A stretch of 7,033 nucleotides of DNA from DATLBY01 sp035526665. GTDB lineage: Bacteria; Acidobacteriota; Terriglobia; Bryobacterales; Bryobacteraceae. Shown here piece after piece: positions 1-5,965 of the stretch; position 1 is the first letter of the stretch, and each line of letters opens with the position of its first letter. The notes beneath the pieces are model-generated. The model had not been told where the DNA came from and ran no database searches. It saw only the letters and a program-made list of their open reading frames with translations. The stretch spans positions 1-7,033 of the forward strand of contig DATLBY010000374.1 of NCBI GenBank assembly GCA_035526665.1. Direction: 5' to 3'. The translations under genes and the position numbers were made by a program.

Positions 1-1
1 C

Positions 2-490
2 ACGGTGTTCCACCGCCGCGAACGCGACGGCATCGACTTTGTTCGCCGCTCCGCGGGAGACCTCTGGCGCGCCACCAATTTCCAACACCTCACGTTTACG
101 GGCGTGGAGGCATCGGTCACAGCGAATCCGGGCCGCGCCCAGGTGCTCGAAGTGCAATACACCGGACTGCACGGTGCGCAGGATGCGCTCACGGGATTCC
201 AGTCGAAGTACGCATTTAATTACCCGATCCACTCGGGTATCGTTTCCTGGCAAGCCAGCCTCCCCGGTGGAATTGCCGCCAGGGCGCGCCTGGGAGCCCT
301 GGAACGATACGCGCGTGATCCCTATGCGCTGCTGGACCTATACGCCGCCGGCACCCGGGGAAAACTTCATCCGTTCATCCAGCTGAGCAACGTAAGCGAT
401 ACCGTTTATGAAGAGATTTTTGGGGTGAGAATGCCGGGCCGGTCGCTGCTGGTCGGAGTGGAATGGAAGGTTTTCACGCTGGTGAAGTAA
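2..490 (+). CDS. TonB-dependent outer-membrane receptor, BtuB-like, C-terminal part (5' end outside window)
   Basis: This is the last 162 codons of a gene that begins before the window; the frame is open from base 2 and ends at TAA. The protein is rich in alternating hydrophobic and aromatic residues, as expected of beta-strands in a 22-stranded outer-membrane barrel. The opening stretch FHRRERDGIDFVR, then WRATNFQHLTFTGVEAS, resembles the late barrel strands of BtuB-type TonB-dependent receptors. The end, FIQLSNVSDTVYEEIFGVRM followed by PGRSLLVGVEWKVF, matches the family's terminal strands, where 'N..D..Y.E..G..MPGR' is typical. The last aromatic (F) is followed by four extra residues, TLVK, so the usual terminal aromatic is not the final residue. 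Such receptors import cobalamin, siderophores or glycans using TonB energy. The substrate cannot be told because plug and TonB box are missing. The GTG at 5 is an internal valine, not a start. It leads a four-gene plus-strand run. Confidence 0.8.
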   Translation, partial: TVFHRRERDGIDFVRRSAGDLWRATNFQHLTFTGVEASVTANPGRAQVLEVQYTGLHGAQDALTGFQSKYAFNYPIHSGIVSWQASLPGGIAARARLGALERYARDPYALLDLYAAGTRGKLHPFIQLSNVSDTVYEEIFGVRMPGRSLLVGVEWKVFTLVK

Positions 491-518
491 GGTAAACTAG
501 AGGTAGATCGAGACGATT

Positions 519-1988
519 TTGCTGATCCGTTTACTCATCGCCTCGCTCGTTCTCTTCACTACGCGGTCATTGGCGAGCGATCAGAACCAGCTCGACGGCA
601 GTCCTTCATTGTTCAGCGTCATGGCAGCCCTGAACGCCGCCGGACTGGACGCAGGCCTCTCGTCCGCCTCCGGTCACCCGCTGCGCGAGGTAGTCCGTAA
701 ACACTTGGAAGGCAAGCAACTTTCCGGGATATCAGAGCTGCAGAACTTTATCAAGTCGCACTATAAGAAGGAACCTGGAGCAGATCTTGCCCAGTACATT
801 TCCTTCGCGCTTGCGGTTGACGGTCCCCCAAGCTTCAAAGTTCGCTTCCGGCCGGCCGAGGTCCCACCGGATGTCGTAGCGCTGGAAGGATTCGATGTGT
901 TGATGGCGCGGTTCCACCGTGAGGCAGACATCGATACCCTATGGAAGCGAGTCCAGCCCTCGTATGATCAGGCGATCGGACGGTATCAGGAGCCGGTAAC
1001 AAGAGCCTTATTGGAGGTGAACGGGTATCTGCGGAACGTGACCAGCGGCTACATGGGTCGCCGTTTCCAGATCTATTTGGACCTGCTGGGTCCTTCCAAT
1101 CAGACTCATACGCGCAGCTATGGGGATGAATATTTCATTGTTCTCGCTCCAGCCCCGGAACCGGAAACCTTCGACGTCCGTCACGCCTATTTGCACTACC
1201 TGCTGGATCCGCTCTCCATCAAGTTCAGCGAACAGATTAATAAAAAGCGTGGCTTAATCGACTTCGCACAAGGCTCGCCCACACTGGATGAGGCATTCAA
1301 ATCAGATTTTCTACTCCTGACCACGGAGTCGCTGATCAAGGCAATCGAAAGCAGGCTGGAGCGCGCTTCCGGCCCGGCGCGAGTTCAGCAAGCGCTTGCG
1401 GAAGGCTTCGTGCTGACTCCATTTTTTGCGGAGCATCTGCCGGCTTATGAGAAGCAGGAGGTCGCGATGCGCCTGTATTTCCCGGATCTGGTATCGGCCA
1501 TCGACTTGAAGAAAGAGGACCGGCGGCTTACCGGTGTGCAGTTTGCCTCTACCAGGGCGGTTCGCAAATCCGCGCCGGCTGTGCAACCTGCCGCGCCGGA
1601 ACTCAGCACAGCGGAAAAGACCGTGGAGCAGGCCGATAAGCTCTACGGCAACCGTGAGCTTGAGGGTGCGCGCAATGTGTACCGGCGCGTCTTGGAAGAA
1701 ACCGATCAGAAGAGTTTGCACGCGCGCGCCTACTATGGTCTTGCCCGCATCGCGGCGCTACAAAAAGATCCTGAACTGGCGGAAAAACTTTTCACGAAGG
1801 CGCTGGAATCCGAGCCGGATGGGCAAACCCGCGCCTGGAGCCTGGTGTACCTGGGGCGGCTATCCGAAGCCTCCGGAGATCACCAGCAGGCGGCCAAATT
1901 CTTTCAGGGAGTCCTCAATGTGGACGGCGCTTCCGCAGGCGCCAGGCAAGCCGCGGGCGAGGCTCTTAAGAAGACAACTAAGCAGTGA
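519..1988 (+). CDS. Exported protein of unknown function with C-terminal TPR repeats and a degenerate zincin-like HxxxH
   Basis: Predicted 489 residues. The N-terminus (K/R-poor, hydrophobic residues 2-15, then TRSLAS-DQ) looks like a Sec signal peptide cut near residues 19-20, so the protein is probably periplasmic. Residues 25-345 match no family I can name. Within them R221-H222-A-Y-L-H226 has the spacing of an HExxH zinc helix with Ala in place of the catalytic Glu, and a later helix (residues 264-282) holds E270 and E277. An Ala/Pro linker at about 350-362 precedes about three TPR-like helix pairs (363-398, 400-433, 436-470). TTG at 519 is chosen because an in-frame TAG lies at 504-506 and only TTG, ATT or ATC codons lie between; the first in-frame ATG (about 621) would remove the signal peptide. 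AGAGGT at 499-504 is a rather distant ribosome binding site. The gap to the receptor is 28 nt, suggesting co-transcription. Function is unknown. Confidence 0.8.
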   Translation: MLIRLLIASLVLFTTRSLASDQNQLDGSPSLFSVMAALNAAGLDAGLSSASGHPLREVVRKHLEGKQLSGISELQNFIKSHYKKEPGADLAQYISFALAVDGPPSFKVRFRPAEVPPDVVALEGFDVLMARFHREADIDTLWKRVQPSYDQAIGRYQEPVTRALLEVNGYLRNVTSGYMGRRFQIYLDLLGPSNQTHTRSYGDEYFIVLAPAPEPETFDVRHAYLHYLLDPLSIKFSEQINKKRGLIDFAQGSPTLDEAFKSDFLLLTTESLIKAIESRLERASGPARVQQALAEGFVLTPFFAEHLPAYEKQEVAMRLYFPDLVSAIDLKKEDRRLTGVQFASTRAVRKSAPAVQPAAPELSTAEKTVEQADKLYGNRELEGARNVYRRVLEETDQKSLHARAYYGLARIAALQKDPELAEKLFTKALESEPDGQTRAWSLVYLGRLSEASGDHQQAAKFFQGVLNVDGASAGARQAAGEALKKTTKQ

Positions 1989-1996
1989 ACTAAATT

Positions 1997-2002
1997 AAAG
2001 GA
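1997..2002 (+). promoter_or_regulatory. Ribosome binding site of the second TPR gene
   Basis: AAAGGA lies 11 nt before the ATG at 2014, within the 25-nt gap after the preceding stop. It is the clearest Shine-Dalgarno match among the plus-strand genes here and supports the ATG chosen. Confidence 0.5.
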
Positions 2003-2013
2003 ACGGAATTTCC

Positions 2014-2832
2014 ATGATATCTTGCTCCATTCTAAAAGCAGCAGGTGCGCTAGCAATCATCGGCGGCCTTACGTTGACCCAGGCGGCGCCTAAGCAGCCT
2101 ACTTTGAAATCGAAGAAAGAACAGGACGCCTATATGGCGATCGTAAATGCGACCGATTCCGACTCGCGCATGAAGGCGGTGGACGATTTCCTCGTGAAAT
2201 TCGCCGATACCGAGCTGAAGTCGATCGCACTGGTAATCGCGGCCGAAACGGCACGCTCCCAGAACAACTTTGAAAAGATGATCATCTACTCTGAGCGCGC
2301 CCTGGAAGCCGATCCGGAGAACTACCAAGCCATGTTGATGCTCGCCACCGGCATTGCGTCCCGCACCCGCGAATTCGACCTCGACAAGGAAGAGAAGCTG
2401 GCCAAGTCGGAGAAGTACGCCCGCTCGGCGCTGGACCTGATCGCAAAGGCCGAGAAGCCGAATCCCAATATCCCGGACGAGCAGTGGACTGCCGCGAAGA
2501 AGGACTTTGTATCCTCCGCGCACGAAGCCCTTGGGCTGAGCGCGCTGGTGCGTAAGAAATACGATGTGGCATCCGCCGAGTTGAAAATGGCTGTCGAGGG
2601 CTCCGCCACGCCGGACCAGGCCTCCATGGTGCGCTTGGCCTCCGCGTACAATCATGCAGGGAAGCCGGATGACGCGATTGCGATGATCGACAAGGTGCTG
2701 GCACTGCCGGATTTGAATCCTCAGGTGAAGCAGTTTGCGCAAGCCGAAAAGAACAACTCGATCAAGCTGAAGTCCGGCGGCGCCAAGCCGCCCTCGGCCG
2801 CTCCAACGCAGGTAGAAGTCAAAAAACCGTAG
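2014..2832 (+). CDS. Exported TPR protein of unknown function
   Basis: Predicted 272 residues with an ATG start and a good ribosome binding site. Residues 1-25 form a Sec-type signal peptide: a hydrophobic core AAGALAIIGGLTL, then TQAA, with likely cleavage after residue 24 or 25. C4 is not in a lipobox, so it is not an obvious lipoprotein. The mature part is almost wholly helical. TPR-like helix pairs are seen at about 67-101 (ending ERALEADPENY), 103-145, 165-197 and 202-232 (SMVRLASAYNHAGKPDDAI). The tail (253-272) is Lys/Pro/Ala-rich and probably disordered. TPR proteins bind other proteins and have no catalytic role of their own; a periplasmic scaffold role is an inference. It follows the larger TPR gene by 25 nt and precedes rnc by 14 nt, so all are likely on one transcript. 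No specific gene name is justified. Confidence 0.82.
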   Translation: MISCSILKAAGALAIIGGLTLTQAAPKQPTLKSKKEQDAYMAIVNATDSDSRMKAVDDFLVKFADTELKSIALVIAAETARSQNNFEKMIIYSERALEADPENYQAMLMLATGIASRTREFDLDKEEKLAKSEKYARSALDLIAKAEKPNPNIPDEQWTAAKKDFVSSAHEALGLSALVRKKYDVASAELKMAVEGSATPDQASMVRLASAYNHAGKPDDAIAMIDKVLALPDLNPQVKQFAQAEKNNSIKLKSGGAKPPSAAPTQVEVKKP

Positions 2833-2846
2833 TTCTTACGCCATAG

Positions 2847-3548
2847 ATGCCCGCGGATCTGGAGGTGCTTGAGGCCTTAATCGGCCATAAGTTTCACAAC
2901 AAGGACCTCCTGGTCCGCTCGCTTACCCATAAGTCGCTCTCATTTGAGAAAAAGCTCGCACAGGATGTCTCTTTCATTGATAACGAACAGCTCGAGTTCA
3001 TGGGAGACGCGATTCTCGGGTTCCTGGTGAGTGAATGCCTGGTACGCCGCTTCCCGTCTTATCCGGAAGGCAGGCTCTCGAAAATCAAGGCGCACCTGGT
3101 GAGCGCGGCCCGCCTGCACGAGGTGGCTCAAGACCTGGACCTAGGGGTGTTTCTGCACATGGGACGCGGGGAAGAGATGAGCGGAGGCCGCGCCAAAAAG
3201 GCGCTGCTCGCCAACGCGCTGGAGGCGGTCATCGCCGCCTTGTACCTGGATGGAGGGATCGATCCGGCCAGGAATCTGGTGGTGGACAGGATTATCGGAC
3301 CCAACGACCCCGAGCGGTTGAACGTTCACGACCCGGTGACCGATTACAAGAGCGCGCTTCAGGAACGCGCCCAGGCATTGAAGTTGCCGCAACCCAGGTA
3401 TTCCATTGTGAAAGAGACGGGCCCGGAGCACGCAAAAACGTTCATTGTCGAAGTGCGTGTAGGTACATGGAGCAGCCGGGGGGAAGGCACGTCGAAGAAG
3501 GCGGCGGGCCAGAACGGCGCTAAAGCGGTTCTTGACCAACTAAAGTGA
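2847..3548 (+). CDS. rnc: Ribonuclease III
   Basis: Predicted 233 residues, the normal length. RNase III cuts double-stranded RNA, including the rRNA precursor stems, leaving 2-nt 3' overhangs, and acts as a dimer in the cytoplasm. The RNase III domain covers about residues 5-150: the early SLTHKS motif (26-31) and the signature NEQLEFMGDAIL (46-57), giving E47, E50 and D54 as the counterparts of E. coli E38, E41 and D45. The second acidic cluster reads LLANALEAVIAALYLDGG (120-137), with E126 matching the essential E117, but N123 stands where E. coli has D114. The double-stranded-RNA-binding domain covers about 163-232 (DYKSALQERAQ; then GEGTSKKAAGQNGAKAVL). ATG at 2847 fits homologue starts, though no clear ribosome binding site precedes it; translation may be coupled to the TPR gene ending 14 nt upstream. 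Its stop codon directly abuts that of convergent motB. Confidence 0.97.
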   Translation: MPADLEVLEALIGHKFHNKDLLVRSLTHKSLSFEKKLAQDVSFIDNEQLEFMGDAILGFLVSECLVRRFPSYPEGRLSKIKAHLVSAARLHEVAQDLDLGVFLHMGRGEEMSGGRAKKALLANALEAVIAALYLDGGIDPARNLVVDRIIGPNDPERLNVHDPVTDYKSALQERAQALKLPQPRYSIVKETGPEHAKTFIVEVRVGTWSSRGEGTSKKAAGQNGAKAVLDQLK

Positions 3549-4367
3549 TCATTTTTTGGCTACGGTGACGGCGGCGGCTTTCGGCGCTTTTCCGGGCTCG
3601 GCCACCATACCCTGCTGATTCAGAATGAGAATATCCACTCTGCGGTTCCTGGCTCTGCCGGCGGCGTCATCGTTGGGGCTCACCGGAGCGGTGTCGGCAT
3701 AGCCGGCGACTGCCAAGCGGGACGGGGCGACGCCAAATCGCCGGGTGAACAGGTTCAAGGTGGAGATCGCGCGTGCCGCCGACAGGTCCCAGTTATCCCG
3801 AAAGCGCGTGTTTGCAATGGGGATCGAATCGGTGTGACCTTCGAGGCGAACCGGATTGGGAAGTGTCTTGATCACATCGGCAATTTTCCCCAGGCTTTCG
3901 AATGTGGCCGGTTCCAGGGTGTCCCCTCCCGAGGGGAAGAAAGTAGCCTCTTTCAGACTGACGACCAAGCCTCTGCCTTCCAGGCTCAGGTGGACCTTGC
4001 CGGCGGCGATCTCCCTTTGCAGATCGTCCGTGAGCCGCTTTAGTGATGGCAGAAGTTCTGCGACGGTCTCTTTGACTTCGTCTTGCTTCTTTGGCGAACG
4101 GAGACCTCCGGGCCCGAGTTTTTGTGTAAGCCCCTTGCCTTTATCATCGAGGGTTCCACCCAGAATGGAAAACACGCTTCTGCTGAAGTTACCTTTTTCG
4201 AGCGCCTCTTTGACGGAATCGGAGACCTCCTTTGCTTTGGATTTGTCGGTCTGTCCCGCCGCGAACATCACAACGAAAAATGCGAACAGAAGCGTGATGA
4301 AGTCCGCGTAGGAGATCAACCAGCGCTCATGATTCGCGGCTTCTGCCTCTTGGCGTTTTCGCGGCAT
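3549..4367 (-). CDS. motB: Flagellar motor stator protein MotB
   Basis: Predicted 272 residues, typical for MotB. It is the stator subunit that anchors MotA to peptidoglycan and carries the ion-binding aspartate. The short basic N-terminus is followed by one membrane helix (about 16-37) with WLISYADFITLLFAFF; D22 corresponds to the proton-binding D32 of E. coli. A plug or linker region (about 40-125) follows. The OmpA/MotB peptidoglycan-binding domain lies at about 126-250, with EGHTDSIPI (176-184), NWDLSAARA (192-200) and the arginine-rich ARNRRVDI (239-246). A 22-residue Ala/Lys tail ends the protein. Its ATG follows the motA stop with no gap, so translation is probably coupled; GGAAA in the motA end could serve as ribosome binding site. 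It is the last gene of the minus-strand cassette. Confidence 0.97.
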   Translation of the reverse strand: MPRKRQEAEAANHERWLISYADFITLLFAFFVVMFAAGQTDKSKAKEVSDSVKEALEKGNFSRSVFSILGGTLDDKGKGLTQKLGPGGLRSPKKQDEVKETVAELLPSLKRLTDDLQREIAAGKVHLSLEGRGLVVSLKEATFFPSGGDTLEPATFESLGKIADVIKTLPNPVRLEGHTDSIPIANTRFRDNWDLSAARAISTLNLFTRRFGVAPSRLAVAGYADTAPVSPNDDAAGRARNRRVDILILNQQGMVAEPGKAPKAAAVTVAKK

Positions 4368-5204
4368 CTAATTTTCCACGGCAGCGGACTTCAGAGGCGC
4401 TTCGGCCCTATTGTTTGCTTTGAGGGTAGTGTCGTGCTTTACGTAAGGCATCAGTTTGCTGCGGATGAGCTTCGGATTCAAGCCTTCCACGATGCCGATG
4501 ACACCCTCCAGCATTAGTTCTCTCACAGTGGCGTCTTCATGGGCGCGCGCCTTGATCTTACTGGCGGCGGGCAAGAGGATTAGATTTGCTAATCCCACAC
4601 CATAAACCGTGGCCACGAAGGCCACCGCGATGCCCCGGCCAACCTCATCGATATTTTCCAGGTGCTTCATGACCTGGATGAGGCCCATGACGGCGCCGAT
4701 AATGCCCACGGTGGGAGCATAGCCGCCGGCGCTCTCAAAGACTTTGGCTTCGCACTCGGCCTGATGCTCCTCGATCCCCATTTCGATTTCCATCATGGCT
4801 CGTATCTCCTGCAGGTCGGTGCCGTCAATGGCGAGATTCAGGGCCTTTTTCAGAAACGGGTTCTTAACGGACTCGGCATCATCCTCCAGCGATACAATCC
4901 CGTTCTTGCGCGCCTTGGCGGCATATCCGAGGATCTCCTCCAAAATGGTTGCCGGGCCGCTGGGCTTTTCCAGGAAAACATCTTTCAACCTTTTGACAGC
5001 TCCGATTAGGGTGCGCTTCGGAGTATTCACCAGAACGGCGCCGATCGTTCCGCCCAAGACGATGAAAGCAGCCGTAATCTGCGCGACGTCGTGGAGGTGG
5101 CCGCCTTCGAGCACAAGGCCGCCTAGGATCCCTCCGAAGGCCAGGACCAGACCGCCAATGGTGGCGAAATCAGGCCTGAGCCCGGGTGCGTTGCGGTCAG
5201 CCAT
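4368..5204 (-). CDS. motA: Flagellar motor stator protein MotA
   Basis: Predicted 278 residues, in the MotA/PomA family range. MotA pentamers surround a MotB dimer in the inner membrane, forming the ion channel that turns the rotor. Four membrane helices are visible: about 13-32, 38-58, 160-180 and 191-212, with a large cytoplasmic loop (60-158) rich in charged residues. The conserved channel proline is P164 in YAPTVGIIGAVMGL. Seven residues later is A171, where sodium-type PomA has T158 and proton-type E. coli MotA has alanine, so a proton-driven stator is favoured (inference). R97/K98 and E108-E111 lie in the loop region that contacts FliG, but exact equivalents cannot be set without an alignment. 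The ATG overlaps the flbD stop as TAATG, and motB follows without a gap, which indicates one coupled operon. Confidence 0.96.
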   Translation of the reverse strand: MADRNAPGLRPDFATIGGLVLAFGGILGGLVLEGGHLHDVAQITAAFIVLGGTIGAVLVNTPKRTLIGAVKRLKDVFLEKPSGPATILEEILGYAAKARKNGIVSLEDDAESVKNPFLKKALNLAIDGTDLQEIRAMMEIEMGIEEHQAECEAKVFESAGGYAPTVGIIGAVMGLIQVMKHLENIDEVGRGIAVAFVATVYGVGLANLILLPAASKIKARAHEDATVRELMLEGVIGIVEGLNPKLIRSKLMPYVKHDTTLKANNRAEAPLKSAAVEN

Positions 5205-5428
5205 TAGGATTCCAGTGCTGGGCGTGTCTCTGTAAGTGAGAAAGCGCCCTGCAGGATTCTCCGCCGGAACTCGACTACGCGGTCCACTACTTCGTCCACC
5301 GTTTCCAGCACCAGGATTTTCTGTGCCGTGGTCAAGGTGAGCACGGTATCCGGCGTACTTTCGACGTGCTCGATCAGGTCCGAGTTGACGACGATATTCT
5401 GGTGGTTAATTCGCGTGAGCCGGATCAT
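5204..5428 (-). CDS. flbD: Flagellar protein FlbD (SwrD family)
   Basis: Predicted 74 residues. MIRLTRINHQNIVVNSDLIE at the start, then ESTPDTVLTLTT and VDEVVDRVVEFRRRI, is the complete FlbD pattern, so start and length fit the family (about 60-75 residues). FlbD in flagellar operons often lies just before motA; its Bacillus counterpart SwrD raises motor power during swarming (established knowledge). The frame stays open upstream to 5770, but that extension overlaps the MerR gene out of frame, has no resemblance to anything, and offers no suitable start near the FlbD homology, so ATG at 5428 is chosen. No good ribosome binding site directly precedes it; instead a hairpin and a 9-codon ORF abut the start. 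Its TAA shares one base with the motA ATG. Confidence 0.93.
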   Translation of the reverse strand: MIRLTRINHQNIVVNSDLIEHVESTPDTVLTLTTAQKILVLETVDEVVDRVVEFRRRILQGAFSLTETRPALES

Positions 5429-5454
5429 CCGAAGTGATACCCAAATCCACTCAT
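5425..5454 (-). CDS. Possible 9-codon leader ORF overlapping the flbD start
   Basis: Reading minus strand, ATG at 5454-5452 opens MSGFGYHFG and stops at TGA 5427-5425, which overlaps the flbD ATG as ATGA. An AGGGG at 5467-5463 lies 8 nt before this ATG, a better ribosome binding site than flbD itself has. It could feed ribosomes to flbD by translational coupling. So short an ORF can arise by chance, and no homology can be claimed. Confidence 0.25.
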   Translation of the reverse strand: MSGFGYHFG

Positions 5455-5457
5455 CGG
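5429..5457 (-). promoter_or_regulatory. Possible hairpin directly upstream of flbD start
   Basis: On the minus strand CCGA-TG-AGTG (5457-5448) can pair with CACTTCGG (5436-5429), giving two 4-bp helices separated by a 2-nt bulge and closing an 11-nt loop. The 3' arm ends on the base before the flbD ATG, so folding would hide the initiation region and translation of the short leader ORF would melt it. The stem is modest and not followed by a U run, so it is not a terminator. Confidence 0.3.
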
Positions 5458-5490
5458 ACGTACCCCTGTGAATATGAGAGAAGGGAAGGA

Positions 5491-5886
5491 TTACTTCAGG
5501 AACGCAAGGATTTCGAGCAAGCCCTGCCGGATGCTGGAGAGATCGGCCGAACGCGCCGGGAAAAGCTCCCGCTGGCCGGGCGCGGGCCCGCTCTTCTGCT
5601 GCCGGGGTTTTACCCGCATTTCCAGAGCTTTGCGGGCGCCTTCGATCGTGAAACGCTTCTCGTAGAGGAGTTGTTTGATTTCGAGGAGTAACTCCACGTC
5701 CTTGCGCCGGTACAGGCGATGTCCAGTTCCAGACTTTTTGGGCGAAATGGAAGGAAACTCCGTCTCCCAATAGCGCAAAACGTACGGCTTCACGCCGGCG
5801 AGCCGGCTCACCTCCCCGATGCGGAAGTACAGCTTGTCGGGAATGTCTTGCGCGGCGGATTTTGTCCGGGCCTCAGCCACTTCCAC
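5491..5886 (-). CDS. MerR-family transcriptional regulator, no effector domain recognised
   Basis: Predicted 131 residues from GTG 5886, or 134 from TTG 5895. A winged helix-turn-helix of the MerR type covers about residues 18-90: FRIGEVSRLAGVKPYVLRYW (recognition helix region), EFPSISPKKSGTGHRLYRRK (wing) and DVELLLEIKQLLYEKRFTI followed by EGARKAL. The rest is a short Lys/Gln/Pro linker and a Leu-rich C-terminal helix (LSSIRQGLLEILAFLK) likely to pair in a dimer; no ligand-binding or cysteine metal site is seen. The KPYVLRYWETEF form is typical of the short MerR proteins that often sit beside ihfA in Deltaproteobacteria and Acidobacteria; here the next gene is flbD, 62 nt away. GTG 5886 is preferred because AGGA (5900-5897) lies 10 nt upstream, whereas it is 1 nt from TTG 5895. 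It may control the motor genes or itself; this is inference. Confidence 0.88.
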   Translation of the reverse strand: MEVAEARTKSAAQDIPDKLYFRIGEVSRLAGVKPYVLRYWETEFPSISPKKSGTGHRLYRRKDVELLLEIKQLLYEKRFTIEGARKALEMRVKPRQQKSGPAPGQRELFPARSADLSSIRQGLLEILAFLK

Positions 5887-5965
5887 GATACTCAAATCCT
5901 ACTACAATTACGCGATTGGTGAAAAATAATGCATTGCCCTCCCTGGCCGTACTATCCTGATACCC
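5887..5965. promoter_or_regulatory. Divergent control region between merR-type gene and rlmB
   Basis: This 79-bp AT-richer gap must hold promoters for both directions. TACTAT (5950-5955) lies 10 nt before the rlmB GTG on the plus strand, and TAGGAT (minus strand 5901-5896) lies 9 nt before the merR-type GTG; both fit a TANNNT -10 box. No convincing -35 box at 16-18 nt is seen for either. Two inverted repeats are present: an imperfect CAATTACGCGATTG (5905-5918; 10 of 14 bases symmetric) and a perfect AATGCATT (5928-5935). Either could be an operator, perhaps for the MerR-type protein itself. The function is inferred from position. Confidence 0.4.

Noticed and set aside
491..518. Terminator or promoter between the receptor and the first TPR gene
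   Set aside because: No stem of useful length is present, and TAAACT at 493-498 lacks a -35 partner and lies 20 nt before the TTG.
2050..2742. Long minus-strand ORF opposite the second TPR gene
   Set aside because: It is rich in Arg, His and Gly with no recognisable motif and lies wholly antisense to a well-supported gene; it is a shadow of GC-rich codon use.
3511..3557. Rho-independent terminator after rnc
   Set aside because: An imperfect hairpin (3511-3532) inside rnc is separated by 19 nt from the six-T run at 3552-3557, which is also motB coding sequence; the geometry is wrong for an intrinsic terminator.
5429..5770. Upstream extension of the flbD frame, giving a 188-residue fusion
   Set aside because: It overlaps the MerR-type gene in another frame, is low in plausible structure, and FlbD homology begins exactly at the ATG at 5428.
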